A DNA stretch of 64,000 bases from Muribaculaceae bacterium Isolate-037 (Harlan) (GCA_003762615.1 RIAZ01000023.1:26393-90392); one strand, 5' to 3'. Positions 8,906 through 18,160 are shown, counted from the stretch's first letter. Translations and numbers: made by a program. The notes: generated from the sequence alone by a model not told the origin.

Positions 8906-10093
8906 ATGAAAATGACTTTTTTGAAGACAGTATCCTGTCTATGTGGAGGCATTCTTGTAGCGTCTTCCATGCTTGCATCATGCAGCGGTGATAACGATGA
9001 TCCGGATAATAATAAGAAGCCTGATGAGGAGATTGTAGACTCCAAAAACCTTGACTACAGCGCATCAAATGCCGACAGTTGGCACAACTATTCCGTGCGT
9101 GTGGCAGAGCTGCTTGCACGCGATTCTGAGCAGCTCTACAATTCCTGGAATGAGTCATACAATGGCGGGAAATCGTTTGCAGAGATATTCAAGTCAGCCA
9201 ATACGAGTGCATATCCAAGCTATCTTAGCTGCATAGAGGAGATACTTGACGGATGTTCGGACATTGCCAACGAGGTGGGTGATGCCAAGATAGGAGATCC
9301 TTATGATCTCTATGTGCAAGGTAAGAGAGAGGAAGCACTCTATGCAGTGGAATCGTGGTATAGCTGGCATTCGCGAGATGACTATGCCAACAATATCCAT
9401 TCGATACGTAATTCATATTTTGGTTCGCTCGACGGTTCTGTCTCAGCCAACTCCATGTCAGCACTTGTAAATTCCCTTGATTCCGATCTCGACAGCAGGA
9501 CAAAAGGATTGATTGATGCAGCGCGCACCGCTATCATGGATATCCCTCAGCCTTTCCGTAATAATATAAATTCAAGCGAGGCATTGAAGGCTCAAGAGGC
9601 GTGTGCTGATCTTGACCGTCATCTCACGACAGTGCTGAAGCCATTCTTTGAGAATCTTGACAACAGTCATGAGTCTCGTTTGGGAGATATTGTGGCAAAT
9701 TATGTTGACAATGTGGTTCTCCCTACCTATAAACTTCTGAAAGAGCGTAATGCCGCGATGCTTGAGGCAGTAAGGAATCTCTCCGGCAACCGTACTGACG
9801 TATCTTTTGAGAAGGCGTGCCAGGCATGGTTATCGGCGAGAGAGCCGTGGGAGAAGAGCGAGGCATTCCTCTTCGGACCCGTGGATGCTCTCGGTCTTGA
9901 CCCGAACATGGATAGTTGGCCTCTTGATCAGGATGCCATTGTCAATCATCTGAAGAGTGGAAACTTCAATGATCTCCTCTGGGGCGATGGAGACGATGAT
10001 TCCAAGGTTGAGGCTGCTCAGAATATCCGAGGTTTCCATACTCTTGAATTCCTTCTCTTTAAGGATGGGAATCCCCGTAAGACCAACAATTGA
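8906..10093 (+). CDS. Imelysin family (M75-like) lipoprotein
   Basis: A 395-residue protein with a type II signal peptide (SSMLASC; acylated Cys at residue 26) and an Asp/Asn-rich linker, then an all-helical imelysin fold. The family hallmark GxHxxE is GFHTLE at residues 376-381, close to the C terminus. Imelysins (IrpA, ICMP) are periplasmic or surface proteins linked to iron uptake, and peptidase activity is doubtful for most. A second helical half (FEKACQAWLSAREPWEKSEAFLFGPV) matches the family core. It lies 67 bases after the porin and 1 base before the di-haem gene, the same pairing as imelysin/di-haem oxidoreductase operons in proteobacteria. Confidence 0.88.
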   Translation: MKMTFLKTVSCLCGGILVASSMLASCSGDNDDPDNNKKPDEEIVDSKNLDYSASNADSWHNYSVRVAELLARDSEQLYNSWNESYNGGKSFAEIFKSANTSAYPSYLSCIEEILDGCSDIANEVGDAKIGDPYDLYVQGKREEALYAVESWYSWHSRDDYANNIHSIRNSYFGSLDGSVSANSMSALVNSLDSDLDSRTKGLIDAARTAIMDIPQPFRNNINSSEALKAQEACADLDRHLTTVLKPFFENLDNSHESRLGDIVANYVDNVVLPTYKLLKERNAAMLEAVRNLSGNRTDVSFEKACQAWLSAREPWEKSEAFLFGPVDALGLDPNMDSWPLDQDAIVNHLKSGNFNDLLWGDGDDDSKVEAAQNIRGFHTLEFLLFKDGNPRKTNN

Positions 10094-10094
10094 T

Positions 10095-11522
10095 ATGAGT
10101 GAAAGAGCTATTTTATTGGCATTGACATTATCAGCCCTTCTCTCCTCATGTGGAGAGGAGGGCCTTGATGTGCTTGACGTAGAAATCCCTGCCGGCTATG
10201 AATTGTCGGCAGGGACAGCCTCGATATTCATGAATTCATCGAAGGCATACGATTCACCGGCTGATTGGGTGTCGGGCACCTACAGTTCCCGGTTCAACCG
10301 AGGCGATAAACTCTATGACGATATGCGCACCAGCTCCAATGGCTACGGCGGTGGACTCGGACCGGTATATGCCGGATATTCATGCGGAAGTTGCCACAGC
10401 AATGCCGGGCGGACGAAGCCGGCAGGATGGGCTGACCATGGCTCCGGACCTTATGGGTTCTCATCGGCATTGGTCTATGTCACACGTAAGAACGGGGCAT
10501 TCTTTCAAGGTTATGGTCGGGTGATTCATGATCAATCTATCTATGGAGTGACACCGGAGGGTAAGTTTCACGTGGAATGGGATTATCAGACGTTTGCATT
10601 TCCTGACGGAGAGACATACGAATTGGCAGCCCCGACCTATACCATCACTGACTGGTATCTGGGCGACATATCGCCGGATGATCTCTTCTGCACGGTCCGT
10701 ATTCCGTTGCGTCATGTCGGTATGGGGCAGATCATGTCGCTTGATACCAATGAGATAGAGACTTTGGCTCGCAAGAGTAATTATCCGGAGTATGGCATTT
10801 CGGGACGATGCAACTATATAACGGAGCGCGGCGTCAGGATGCTCGGATTGTCGGGCAATAAGGCGCAGCATGCCGATCTCACCGTTGAACTCGGATTCTC
10901 AAGCGATATGGGAGTGACCAACAGCCGTTATCCGGAGGAGATATGTGAGGGTCAGCTGCAGATGACAGAGGGGTCTATGATGGGGCTTCTTTATGATAAA
11001 CTTGACGTCTCTACAGAAGATATGGAGAATGTGGATCTTTACATGCAGTGTCTTGGAGTTCCGGCACGCAGGGATGTGGATGATCCGCTTGTACAGCTTG
11101 GCGAACAGAAATTCTATGAGGCGAGATGTCATCTATGCCATGTCACTACCCTTCATACCAAGCCGTCAGGCTCTGTGCTTCTCAACGGTACGCGTCTCCC
11201 ATGGCTTGGAGGGCAGACCATCCATCCCTACAGCGATTTCCTCCTGCACGACATGGGTTCGGAAATCATGGGGATCGGACTTAACGATAACTACGTCTCC
11301 GGTCTTGCCATGGGGAATGAGTGGCGCACCACGCCTCTATGGGGCATAGGTCTTCAGGAGAAAGTGAACGGTCATACCTACTTTCTGCATGATGGACGTG
11401 CCCGTAATTTCGTGGAGGCGATAATGTGGCATGGCGGTGAAGGTGAGGCCTCAAAGAATCTTTTCAAGAATATGAATAAGACAGAGCGTGACGCACTGGT
11501 GCGTTTCCTGCAAAGTCTCTGA
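10095..11522 (+). CDS. Di-haem oxidoreductase (DHOR/DUF1111-type) lipoprotein
   Basis: 475 residues from ATG 10095, one base after the imelysin stop; an upstream frame opening at 9957 only overlaps imelysin. Signal peptide with lipobox LLSSC (Cys19). Two c-type haem sites are visible: CGSCH at 97-101 and CHLCH at 345-349. The C-terminal motifs GQTIHPYSDFLLHDMG and TPLWGIGL...YFLHDGRARN are typical of the DHOR family (Pfam DUF1111/DHOR), thought to be periplasmic peroxidase- or thiol-oxidase-like redox enzymes. Haem attachment needs cytochrome c maturation, supplied by the last gene of this operon. Confidence 0.9.
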   Translation: MSERAILLALTLSALLSSCGEEGLDVLDVEIPAGYELSAGTASIFMNSSKAYDSPADWVSGTYSSRFNRGDKLYDDMRTSSNGYGGGLGPVYAGYSCGSCHSNAGRTKPAGWADHGSGPYGFSSALVYVTRKNGAFFQGYGRVIHDQSIYGVTPEGKFHVEWDYQTFAFPDGETYELAAPTYTITDWYLGDISPDDLFCTVRIPLRHVGMGQIMSLDTNEIETLARKSNYPEYGISGRCNYITERGVRMLGLSGNKAQHADLTVELGFSSDMGVTNSRYPEEICEGQLQMTEGSMMGLLYDKLDVSTEDMENVDLYMQCLGVPARRDVDDPLVQLGEQKFYEARCHLCHVTTLHTKPSGSVLLNGTRLPWLGGQTIHPYSDFLLHDMGSEIMGIGLNDNYVSGLAMGNEWRTTPLWGIGLQEKVNGHTYFLHDGRARNFVEAIMWHGGEGEASKNLFKNMNKTERDALVRFLQSL

Positions 11523-11562
11523 TGCAATCCACTTCAACAATAACATTATTAACATCAAGCAC

Positions 11563-12774
11563 ATGAAAAAGATATTCCTATACCTCCTCTTCTCATTATT
11601 CTTCATCCCGATGTCTGCCCAATATGATTCCGACACGGAGAATGGCGTAGTGTCGTTTGCCGGAAGAAAGGGTTTTATCTGGGAGAGTAAGAATGGCAAG
11701 TTTGAGTTCAAGCCATATCTTATGGTTCAGACGGGACTTGACGTAAACTATTATGACAGTGAGGGACTTGATCCTGCATACAACCAGGATCACGTGCATA
11801 ATACAGGCTTTAACATACCATACGCCGTTCTCGGCTTCACCGGACGTGCATTCGGTTTTATCACCTACAACCTCTCAATCAATGCTGCGGCTTCGGGTGG
11901 TGCATTGCTCCAACAGGCGTGGGCAGATATGAAACTCCGTGATGAATTTGGAGTGAAGGTCGGTAAATTCAAGACGCCTTTCACTCATGCCACACTCACC
12001 ACTCTTGGCGAGACGCTATTCCCCACAATGCCTGTATCACTTACGGCTCCGGTCATAATGCCTCATTCCCTCAATGCGGTGACACCCTCGATGATGACAG
12101 GTTTTGACCTTGGTGTGGAGATACATGGCATGGTGAAGGATAAATGGGGATATGAGGTGGGCATTTTCAATGGCACCGGCTCAACGATCAATACTGCGAC
12201 AAAGACCTTCAGTGATGACTGGCACATTCCTTCGCTGCTATATGCCGGACGTCTCACCTTCCAGCCTTATGGAGTGATGCCCGCCACACAAGGTAATCCA
12301 AATCAGTTGAATCTTAATAAGATGCTTGTTGGAATGTCAGCCTCCATGAATGTAGAGAGTGAGAATGAGAGCACCAACGATTTCCGTGCCGGATTGGAAT
12401 TGGCATGGCTTCACAACCGTCTGTATCTTGCCGGAGAGGCTTACTACATGCATGTGGGTTTCACAAAACGGCAGAAGATAGATGAGTCGTTTGAGTATAT
12501 GGGGGGATATGTGCAGGCAGGCTACTTTGTTACAGATCGTCTCCAGCCGGCACTCCGATATGATTTCTTTGATCGTAACGGGCTTGACAAGGGGGGCTTT
12601 CTTAATATGCCGGCTGTTGGTCTTAACTATTATTTCAAGAGTGTCAATCTGAAGCTTCAGGCGATGTACCGCTATATCGGTCGCACGGGGCATAAGACTC
12701 AATTGGACCGTGACAATGATGATCTCGGTCTTGCCCAGCATAACGGCACGATACTGATTCAATATACCTTCTGA
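11563..12774 (+). CDS. OprO/OprP-like porin, fourth gene of haem operon
   Basis: 403 residues from ATG 11563, with a signal peptide (MKKIFLYLLFSLFFIPMSAQ). The mature sequence (GKFEFKPYLMVQTGLDVNYY, WADMKLRDEFGVKVGKFKTPF) and a C-terminal strand ending in Phe (TILIQYTF) match phosphate-selective porin O/P-type barrels. It is a second, sequence-distinct porin in the same operon, so the system may move two solutes, or form two pores with different timing. The ATG of the next gene overlaps its TGA by one base, which indicates translational coupling. Confidence 0.85.
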   Translation: MKKIFLYLLFSLFFIPMSAQYDSDTENGVVSFAGRKGFIWESKNGKFEFKPYLMVQTGLDVNYYDSEGLDPAYNQDHVHNTGFNIPYAVLGFTGRAFGFITYNLSINAAASGGALLQQAWADMKLRDEFGVKVGKFKTPFTHATLTTLGETLFPTMPVSLTAPVIMPHSLNAVTPSMMTGFDLGVEIHGMVKDKWGYEVGIFNGTGSTINTATKTFSDDWHIPSLLYAGRLTFQPYGVMPATQGNPNQLNLNKMLVGMSASMNVESENESTNDFRAGLELAWLHNRLYLAGEAYYMHVGFTKRQKIDESFEYMGGYVQAGYFVTDRLQPALRYDFFDRNGLDKGGFLNMPAVGLNYYFKSVNLKLQAMYRYIGRTGHKTQLDRDNDDLGLAQHNGTILIQYTF

Positions 12775-13499
12775 TGAAATATATTGGGAATAAAGCTATG
12801 AGGAATAAGAAGATATTGCTCCTGTTGTTGCCGTTCCTTCTGTCGGGATGTGACGACGGTAGGATATATCCTACCGACATTGACCTTAGCGGAGACAGTG
12901 GTATTACGGTGGTCATGACGGGCGAGATCAGCGGGTCATCAGATTCATACGAATCGGGATATTCTCTTGTGCTTGCGGCATTTAATGAATCGGATGATTA
13001 TGCCATTGTCTCAAAGACGGTGCATGATGGGAGTGATAGCGTCGAATTGTCGAATGTATCGCCAAAGGCATCTACCATTGAATTATGTCTTATAAATTCA
13101 CTGCGTAAAAGGATCCTTACACTCAGCACCGTATCGGTGTCGGCATCTGCAGGTGATCGTATTTCATTTGATGTCGGGAAGGTGGATGCCTCGCATTTCT
13201 CCATAATGAATAATACTATTTTCGGGAAATCCTGCGTGCAGTGTCATGGAGCCACCGGCAATGCCGCAGCAGGGCTTGACCTGCGGACGGAGGAGGCGTA
13301 CAGAATGCTTGTCGGGACGGCTTCATCTGTAGAGGATGGTGTGCTTAGGGTTAATCCCGGAGATGCTGCAAGCTCCACTCTCTGGAGGGTGGTTGCCACA
13401 GATGTATCGGAGAGTTGGAAATTTGATCATTCCAATCTTCTGACGTATGATCAGGTGGGGTTTATTGAAAATTGGATAAATAACTTGAGTAATGATTAA
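12774..13499 (+). CDS. Mono-haem c-type cytochrome-like lipoprotein
   Basis: A 241-residue lipoprotein (lipobox FLLSGC, Cys26; a shorter start at Met9 is possible). The N-terminal half is beta-rich (IDLSGDSGITVVMTGEISG) with no recognised family. The C-terminal half holds one haem site, CVQCH at 154-158, followed by GATGNAAAGLDLRTEEAYRMLVG and NPGDAASSTLWRVV, the layout of small cytochrome-c domains such as those of planctomycete-type (PSCyt1) modules. It probably acts as an electron carrier at the outer face of a membrane, next to the di-haem enzyme. Its start and stop both overlap neighbouring genes. Confidence 0.8.
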   Translation: MKYIGNKAMRNKKILLLLLPFLLSGCDDGRIYPTDIDLSGDSGITVVMTGEISGSSDSYESGYSLVLAAFNESDDYAIVSKTVHDGSDSVELSNVSPKASTIELCLINSLRKRILTLSTVSVSASAGDRISFDVGKVDASHFSIMNNTIFGKSCVQCHGATGNAAAGLDLRTEEAYRMLVGTASSVEDGVLRVNPGDAASSTLWRVVATDVSESWKFDHSNLLTYDQVGFIENWINNLSND

Positions 13500-14589
13500 G
13501 GATAAGGATCTGGTCTCTGCCACAGGAGCGTGGGAGTGCCATGTGATAATAAGCGTAGAACGTCCCGGACTGCCCTTCAGCGATCAATTGAGGGAGATAG
13601 AGCATGAATTTCAGGCATATCTGCGCGATAGGGGCGATGGTATGACGCCGGTGTTCATGCGCTGGTTTCTCAGTGATGCCGCTAATCAGGCGCAGTCAAT
13701 CTCCAAAGATTTCAATTGTGCGATGTCGATAGTGGAGCAGCCTCCGCTTGATCTCACCAAGGTGGCTCTTTGGGTATGGCTTATGGAGGATGTGGAGGTG
13801 AGTTCCCTGCCAGATGGTTCATATTCTGTAAGACACGGGGAATATACCCACCTGTTTGAGGGTAGCCGCTGCCGACCGGGTGAGGATTCCCATTGTGCCA
13901 CCTACGATATGCTTGCCGCCACCCAGAAGATGCTGAATGAGAAGGGGGGCAGTTTGATAGGTAATTGCGTGCGTACATGGTTCTTTGTGCAGAATGTTGA
14001 CGTCAACTACGGAGGAGTAGTCAGCGGGCGTAACAGTCTGTTCAATGAGTGCGGACTTACACGTAACACCCGTTTCATAGCGAGCACCGGTATCGGCGGA
14101 CGTCATGCCGACAAGACAGCCACAGTGCAGATGGATTCCTATTCAGTGATTGGACTGCATGAGGGACAGATGAAGATGATCAATGCTCCGGACTATCTTA
14201 ATCCCACATACGAATATGGGGTGGCATTTGAGCGTGCCACGAGTGTGGATTATGGCGACAGGCGTCATCTGTTCATATCCGGCACCGCGAGCATAGATAA
14301 CCGGGGGGAGATTGTCTGGGAAGGTGATATCCGGCATCAGACACTCCGTATGTTGACAAACGTGGAGGCATTGCTTAAGGCTGCGGAATGTGGCTGGGAT
14401 GACGTGGGACAGATGCTTGTCTATTTGCGAGATATGGCAGATGCGGGAATAGTCAGGAAGATGTTTGAGGAGCGTTTCCCGGATATACCCTATCTTATTC
14501 TGTTGGCACCGGTGTGCCGTCCCGGATGGCTCATAGAGATGGAGTGTATGGCAATGAAACCGGTATCGACAGAATGGGCGGCGTTATGA
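13492..14589 (+). CDS. RidA-fold protein related to FkbO/Hyg5-type chorismatases
   Basis: A 365-residue cytosolic protein with no signal peptide. The second half (HLFISGTASIDNRGEIVWEGDIRHQTLRMLTNVEALLKAAECGWDDVGQMLVYLRD) is a clear YjgF/RidA domain; the first half carries CVRTWFFVQNVDVNYGG and RFIASTGIGGR, reminiscent of chorismatase-like two-domain Rid proteins (FkbO, Hyg5, XanB2), which hydrolyse chorismate to hydroxybenzoates or dihydroxy acids. Whether the active-site residues of true chorismatases are kept cannot be judged by eye. It overlaps the haem lipoprotein by 8 bases and ccsA by 4, so it belongs to the operon. A role in making a small aromatic, such as a redox carrier, is speculation. 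Confidence 0.75.
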   Translation: MIKDKDLVSATGAWECHVIISVERPGLPFSDQLREIEHEFQAYLRDRGDGMTPVFMRWFLSDAANQAQSISKDFNCAMSIVEQPPLDLTKVALWVWLMEDVEVSSLPDGSYSVRHGEYTHLFEGSRCRPGEDSHCATYDMLAATQKMLNEKGGSLIGNCVRTWFFVQNVDVNYGGVVSGRNSLFNECGLTRNTRFIASTGIGGRHADKTATVQMDSYSVIGLHEGQMKMINAPDYLNPTYEYGVAFERATSVDYGDRRHLFISGTASIDNRGEIVWEGDIRHQTLRMLTNVEALLKAAECGWDDVGQMLVYLRDMADAGIVRKMFEERFPDIPYLILLAPVCRPGWLIEMECMAMKPVSTEWAAL

Positions 14590-16580
14590 GTTCGGAATTG
14601 ATTGGAAATATTGGGAAAACAACCTTGGCGGTTTACGTCGGGGTTGTCCTTTGTTTGGGAGTTACCACATTCCTCTCCCCTCTTGTGTATGGTTCATGGT
14701 GGTTTATTTTATTGTGGATTATATTTGCTGCGACGCTTGCAATCGGTATGTGGCAAAGTGGCATGTGGCGCAGACCGGGATCTTTTCTTCTTCATCTCTC
14801 TATGCTTGCAATCTTGGGCGGAGGCTTGCTGACATGGCTTATGCAGGAGAAAGGTAGTGTCAGGATCTCACAAGGTGAGCGTGTGGCATTCTTTGAACGG
14901 GAAGGGGGTGGAATGACATCATTGCCTAAGGAATTATCGCTTGAGCGGTTTGAGGTGGTGTATTATCCGGGAGGGGATGTGCCACGTGATTATGTATCGC
15001 ATCTGCTGGTGGATGGAGAGCGGCATACGGTGTCAATGAATAAGATTCTTGATATCGATGGTTATCGTCTTTGTCAATCGTCTTACGACAATACCGGGGC
15101 AACAGTGCTTTCTGTCAATCATGATCCCTACGGCATTCCTCTCTCATACGCAGGATATGTGCTTTTCGGCATAGGTGGTTTTCTTGTGATGCTTAATCCG
15201 GCAGGACGATTCCGTCGGTTGCTGAAGGTACTATCTGTCATCACTATTCTGCTGATACCCCTTGGAGTATCGGCAGCCACACAGAATAAGGAGGCGAATG
15301 ATAGGATATATGGGGTACCACGCGCTTTGGCAGACAGTCTCAGGAAGGAACAGGTGATATATGGAGGTAGGATAGTGACGTTCAACACCTTGGCGAAAGA
15401 TGTGATGACGAAGCTTTATGGAGATACGGAATATCGAGGATTGTCGGCGGAGCAGGTGCTCCTTTCATTCCGTATTTTCCCGCAAGAATGGAAAGATCAG
15501 CCTCTGGTCAAGATAAAGGATAAGAATTTGCGTCAAGCCCTGGATCTGGATGGAGAATATGCCTCTCTGTCAGATTTCTTTGATGAGGATGGAGGGTATA
15601 GGATATCGGAATTGCAGAGTGCGCTTGGCGACGGACATAGACGGAGCGTGGAGGAGGTGGATGAGAAGGTGGGTATATTGCTTACGCTCCTTTCCGGCAA
15701 TCTGATAGTTAAAACCTCGGATAAAGATATTTCCTTGGCTCCATGGAGGATTGAATTGGAATTATTGTATAATTCCTTTCCGGGAGGAATATTGGTCTTT
15801 GTAAGCCTGTTTATGGCTTTCCTATCGTTTGGGGTAGGGATATTATTCGTACGATATGAGAAGATATCCGGATGGATTGGTGCATTATTTTTGGTACTGT
15901 CTTTTGTGCTGTCGCTGCTGATATTTGTGGTTCAATGGATTCTTGCATCACGGTTGCCACTTTCAAACACTTACGAGACGTTGGAATTCATAGTGCTCCT
16001 GTTGGAGATCCTTCTGCTGACAGTTGGACGGCGTATAGGAATGTTGTTGTTGACGGGTAGCCTATTCTCCGGAGTGTTGGCACTTGTGGCGCATCTTGTG
16101 GAGATAAATCCGGTGGTGACGCCCTTGATGCCGGTGCTACATTCGCCGTGGCTCTCGCTGCACGTGTCGCTTGTGATGGCATCCTACGTACTTCTTGGAT
16201 TTACGGCGGTTGTGGCGGTTGTTGCTCTCTCAGGATTGGGGGCTGTAGAACGGTTAAGAGGATTATCGCTCGCAATGCTCTATCCGGGAGTATGGTTATT
16301 GGGGATGGGTATATTTACGGGAGCTGTATGGGCAAATGTCAGTTGGGGAGAATACTGGAGTTGGGATCCGAAGGAGACATGGGCATTGGTTACACTCATG
16401 GTCTATTCCCTGCCGTTGCATGACCGGATGTTTGCAATAATATTGAAGCCGATATACGGGATAGCAGAAAGGGATTATAGTGCCAAGATATTTCATATCT
16501 ATCTTCTTATAGCAATTTTAAGCCTGATAATGACCTACGTGGGGGTAAATTACCTTAATTCCCTCCATGCCTATAATTAA
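14586..16580 (+). CDS. ccsA: ResB-CcsA fused cytochrome c maturation protein
   Basis: 664 residues from ATG 14586 (ATGA overlap with the previous gene). N-terminal membrane helices and a periplasmic region (GSWWFILLWIIF, FLLHLSMLAILGGG) look ResB-like; a second set of helices carries the CcsA haem-handling motif WGEYWSWDPKETW at 587-599, plus conserved His in HLVEINPVVTPLMPVLHSPWLSLHVSLV. System II cytochrome c synthases pass haem across the inner membrane and attach it to CxxCH motifs. As the last gene of the run, it can mature the two c-type proteins encoded upstream. The fused layout is usual in Bacteroidota. Confidence 0.92.
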   Translation: MSSELIGNIGKTTLAVYVGVVLCLGVTTFLSPLVYGSWWFILLWIIFAATLAIGMWQSGMWRRPGSFLLHLSMLAILGGGLLTWLMQEKGSVRISQGERVAFFEREGGGMTSLPKELSLERFEVVYYPGGDVPRDYVSHLLVDGERHTVSMNKILDIDGYRLCQSSYDNTGATVLSVNHDPYGIPLSYAGYVLFGIGGFLVMLNPAGRFRRLLKVLSVITILLIPLGVSAATQNKEANDRIYGVPRALADSLRKEQVIYGGRIVTFNTLAKDVMTKLYGDTEYRGLSAEQVLLSFRIFPQEWKDQPLVKIKDKNLRQALDLDGEYASLSDFFDEDGGYRISELQSALGDGHRRSVEEVDEKVGILLTLLSGNLIVKTSDKDISLAPWRIELELLYNSFPGGILVFVSLFMAFLSFGVGILFVRYEKISGWIGALFLVLSFVLSLLIFVVQWILASRLPLSNTYETLEFIVLLLEILLLTVGRRIGMLLLTGSLFSGVLALVAHLVEINPVVTPLMPVLHSPWLSLHVSLVMASYVLLGFTAVVAVVALSGLGAVERLRGLSLAMLYPGVWLLGMGIFTGAVWANVSWGEYWSWDPKETWALVTLMVYSLPLHDRMFAIILKPIYGIAERDYSAKIFHIYLLIAILSLIMTYVGVNYLNSLHAYN

Positions 16581-16582
16581 TA

Positions 16583-16724
16583 ACTGAAGTTTCGTAAGCT
16601 GCACTTCAGTGGTTTAAAGTTTATAGTTTAAGGTTTAAGATTCACGAAAATCCACGGATCTTTTCATTATACAAAATTTAATGATCATAAACCATAAACC
16701 ATAAACTATAAACCTTAAATTAAT
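16583..16724 (+). repeat. Intergenic palindromic repeat, copy 2
   Basis: Starts 3 bases after the ccsA stop and is nearly identical to copy 1 at 4683-4822, including the ACTGAAGT/ACTTCAGT hairpin and the AAGATTC inner palindrome; its right end has one extra CATAAAC-like unit. It lies between converging genes. Confidence 0.85.
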
Positions 16725-16781
16725 AATCTTTTTGTGTTGCATGCTTCGCCACTTGAGCGAAGTATGCAACACAAAAAGATT
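16725..16781. terminator. 25-bp hairpin between converging genes
   Basis: Arms 16725-16749 and 16757-16781 (AATCTTTTTGTGTTGCAT...), one mismatch, 7-base loop, with T-runs inside the arms on both strands. It is well placed to stop both the haem operon and the minus-strand transferase gene. Confidence 0.75.
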
Positions 16782-16821
16782 CTGGAGAATTTTCTGGATA
16801 ATCTTATGATGTGGGGTGCGA

Positions 16822-17967
16822 TCAGTCGTAGAGGGTTTTGTCGAGGCGTTTCTCGCGTTGGCGTATCGCTCTTGTGAGGAGAATATTGGCTATTGTCCAC
16901 ACGACTACATCTCCGATGAATATTATTGTTGGATTGGTGAAGGGGGATACAAGCACGTTTATGCCGATGAATGCTATTGATACTCCGAGGATCGTAAGCA
17001 GGGCGGCTGCCTGATTCATGCCGAGTGCGAGAATCTTGTGGTGGATGTGGCATTTATCGGGCAGGAAGGGATTGCGCCCTTTCTTGACACGGTGGAAATA
17101 CACTCTGAATACGTCAAAACATGGGACGATGAGCGGGGATAATGCCACGATTGCCGGGTTGTAGTCAACGGTGAGAAAATCCGGCTTGGCACACATCACT
17201 GCAATTGCACAGAATACGAGCACCATACCGGTGGTCAATGCTCCGGTGTCGCCCATGAATATCTTTTTCTGTTTTGTGACGTCGCCGAATACGTTGTAGT
17301 AGAAGAATGGGAACAATGTTCCGGCAGACGCAACGGCAAGTAGGGAATATATGAATTCTCCTCCGTTGAAGAATACCACGGCATAGAATATAAGAGCTAT
17401 GGAGCTTAATCCGGAAGCGAGTCCGTCAATACCGTCGATAAGGTTGATGGCGTTGACTACGTATACCGTTACAAGGATGGAGAATAGCCATGCGAGAACA
17501 TCCGGCAATTCGTTTAGCCACAATATGCCATAAAGATTGTCGATATACATTCCGGAGCATGCCAGGAGTATGGCACATACAATCTGTACAACGAATTTTG
17601 CCATGTATCTGACGCCGATGAGATCATCTGCGATACCGACAAGATATAGCAGTATTATTGCGCATATTTCAAAATATATAGGCACGAATGCTCCACCGAT
17701 TGCGTCAATCATAGGTGCGGATCCGAGTCTTAGGTTAAGGGCTACGACGAGAGTCAGGGAGAACAGGAAGGCCGGGAAAAATGCAATGCCACCAAGACGC
17801 GGCACTACCCCACGGTGAATCTTCCTCTCGTCGATTTCGTCAAAAAGATTTCGTCGGAAGGCAATGAGAATAATCTTTGGAATCAGTATGCCGGCAATAA
17901 GCACAGATATCGCAAAGCAAAGGAGGTCATTCTCCAACCAATACAATAAGGTGTCTTGTGTAAACAT
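16822..17967 (-). CDS. WecA/MraY-type undecaprenyl-phosphate sugar-1-phosphate transferase
   Basis: A 381-residue polytopic membrane protein with about ten helices. Family motifs: RKIHRGVVPRLGGIAF after helix 2, GIADDLIGVR (the Mg-binding DD pair), NLIDGIDGLASG, GDTGALTTGMVL, and the cytosolic loop GRNPFLPDKCHIHHKIL with the HIHH motif of WecA/TagO-type enzymes. It starts surface-polysaccharide or O-antigen synthesis by loading a sugar phosphate onto the lipid carrier. It is single, not inside a visible glycan cluster, as is common for the housekeeping copy. The sugar cannot be told from sequence. Confidence 0.9.
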   Translation of the reverse strand: MFTQDTLLYWLENDLLCFAISVLIAGILIPKIILIAFRRNLFDEIDERKIHRGVVPRLGGIAFFPAFLFSLTLVVALNLRLGSAPMIDAIGGAFVPIYFEICAIILLYLVGIADDLIGVRYMAKFVVQIVCAILLACSGMYIDNLYGILWLNELPDVLAWLFSILVTVYVVNAINLIDGIDGLASGLSSIALIFYAVVFFNGGEFIYSLLAVASAGTLFPFFYYNVFGDVTKQKKIFMGDTGALTTGMVLVFCAIAVMCAKPDFLTVDYNPAIVALSPLIVPCFDVFRVYFHRVKKGRNPFLPDKCHIHHKILALGMNQAAALLTILGVSIAFIGINVLVSPFTNPTIIFIGDVVVWTIANILLTRAIRQREKRLDKTLYD

Positions 17968-18132
17968 GTAAAAGTTTTAAATTATTAGAAATTTCGGTTA
18001 CAGAATTGAAACCAAGAGGATTACGCTAACGATGTCAATTATAAAATGGACAAGTTAAAACTACGGCATGACCGTATTTTGCAAAATTATGAAAAAAAAT
18101 AAAAAAATCAAAATTAAAAATAAAATAAAAAA

Positions 18133-18160
18133 GATGGAGAAGATCATGATCTTCTCCATC
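18133..18160 (-). terminator. Rho-independent terminator of gapA
   Basis: GATGGAGAAGATCATGATCTTCTCCATC is fully palindromic and, read on the minus strand, is followed by TTTTTTATTTTATTTTT. It lies 30 bases after the gapA stop. Confidence 0.9.

Noticed and set aside
9957..10094. A longer N-terminal start for the di-haem oxidoreductase
   Set aside because: It would overlap imelysin by over 130 bases and hide the lipoprotein signal peptide; ATG 10095 directly follows the imelysin stop.
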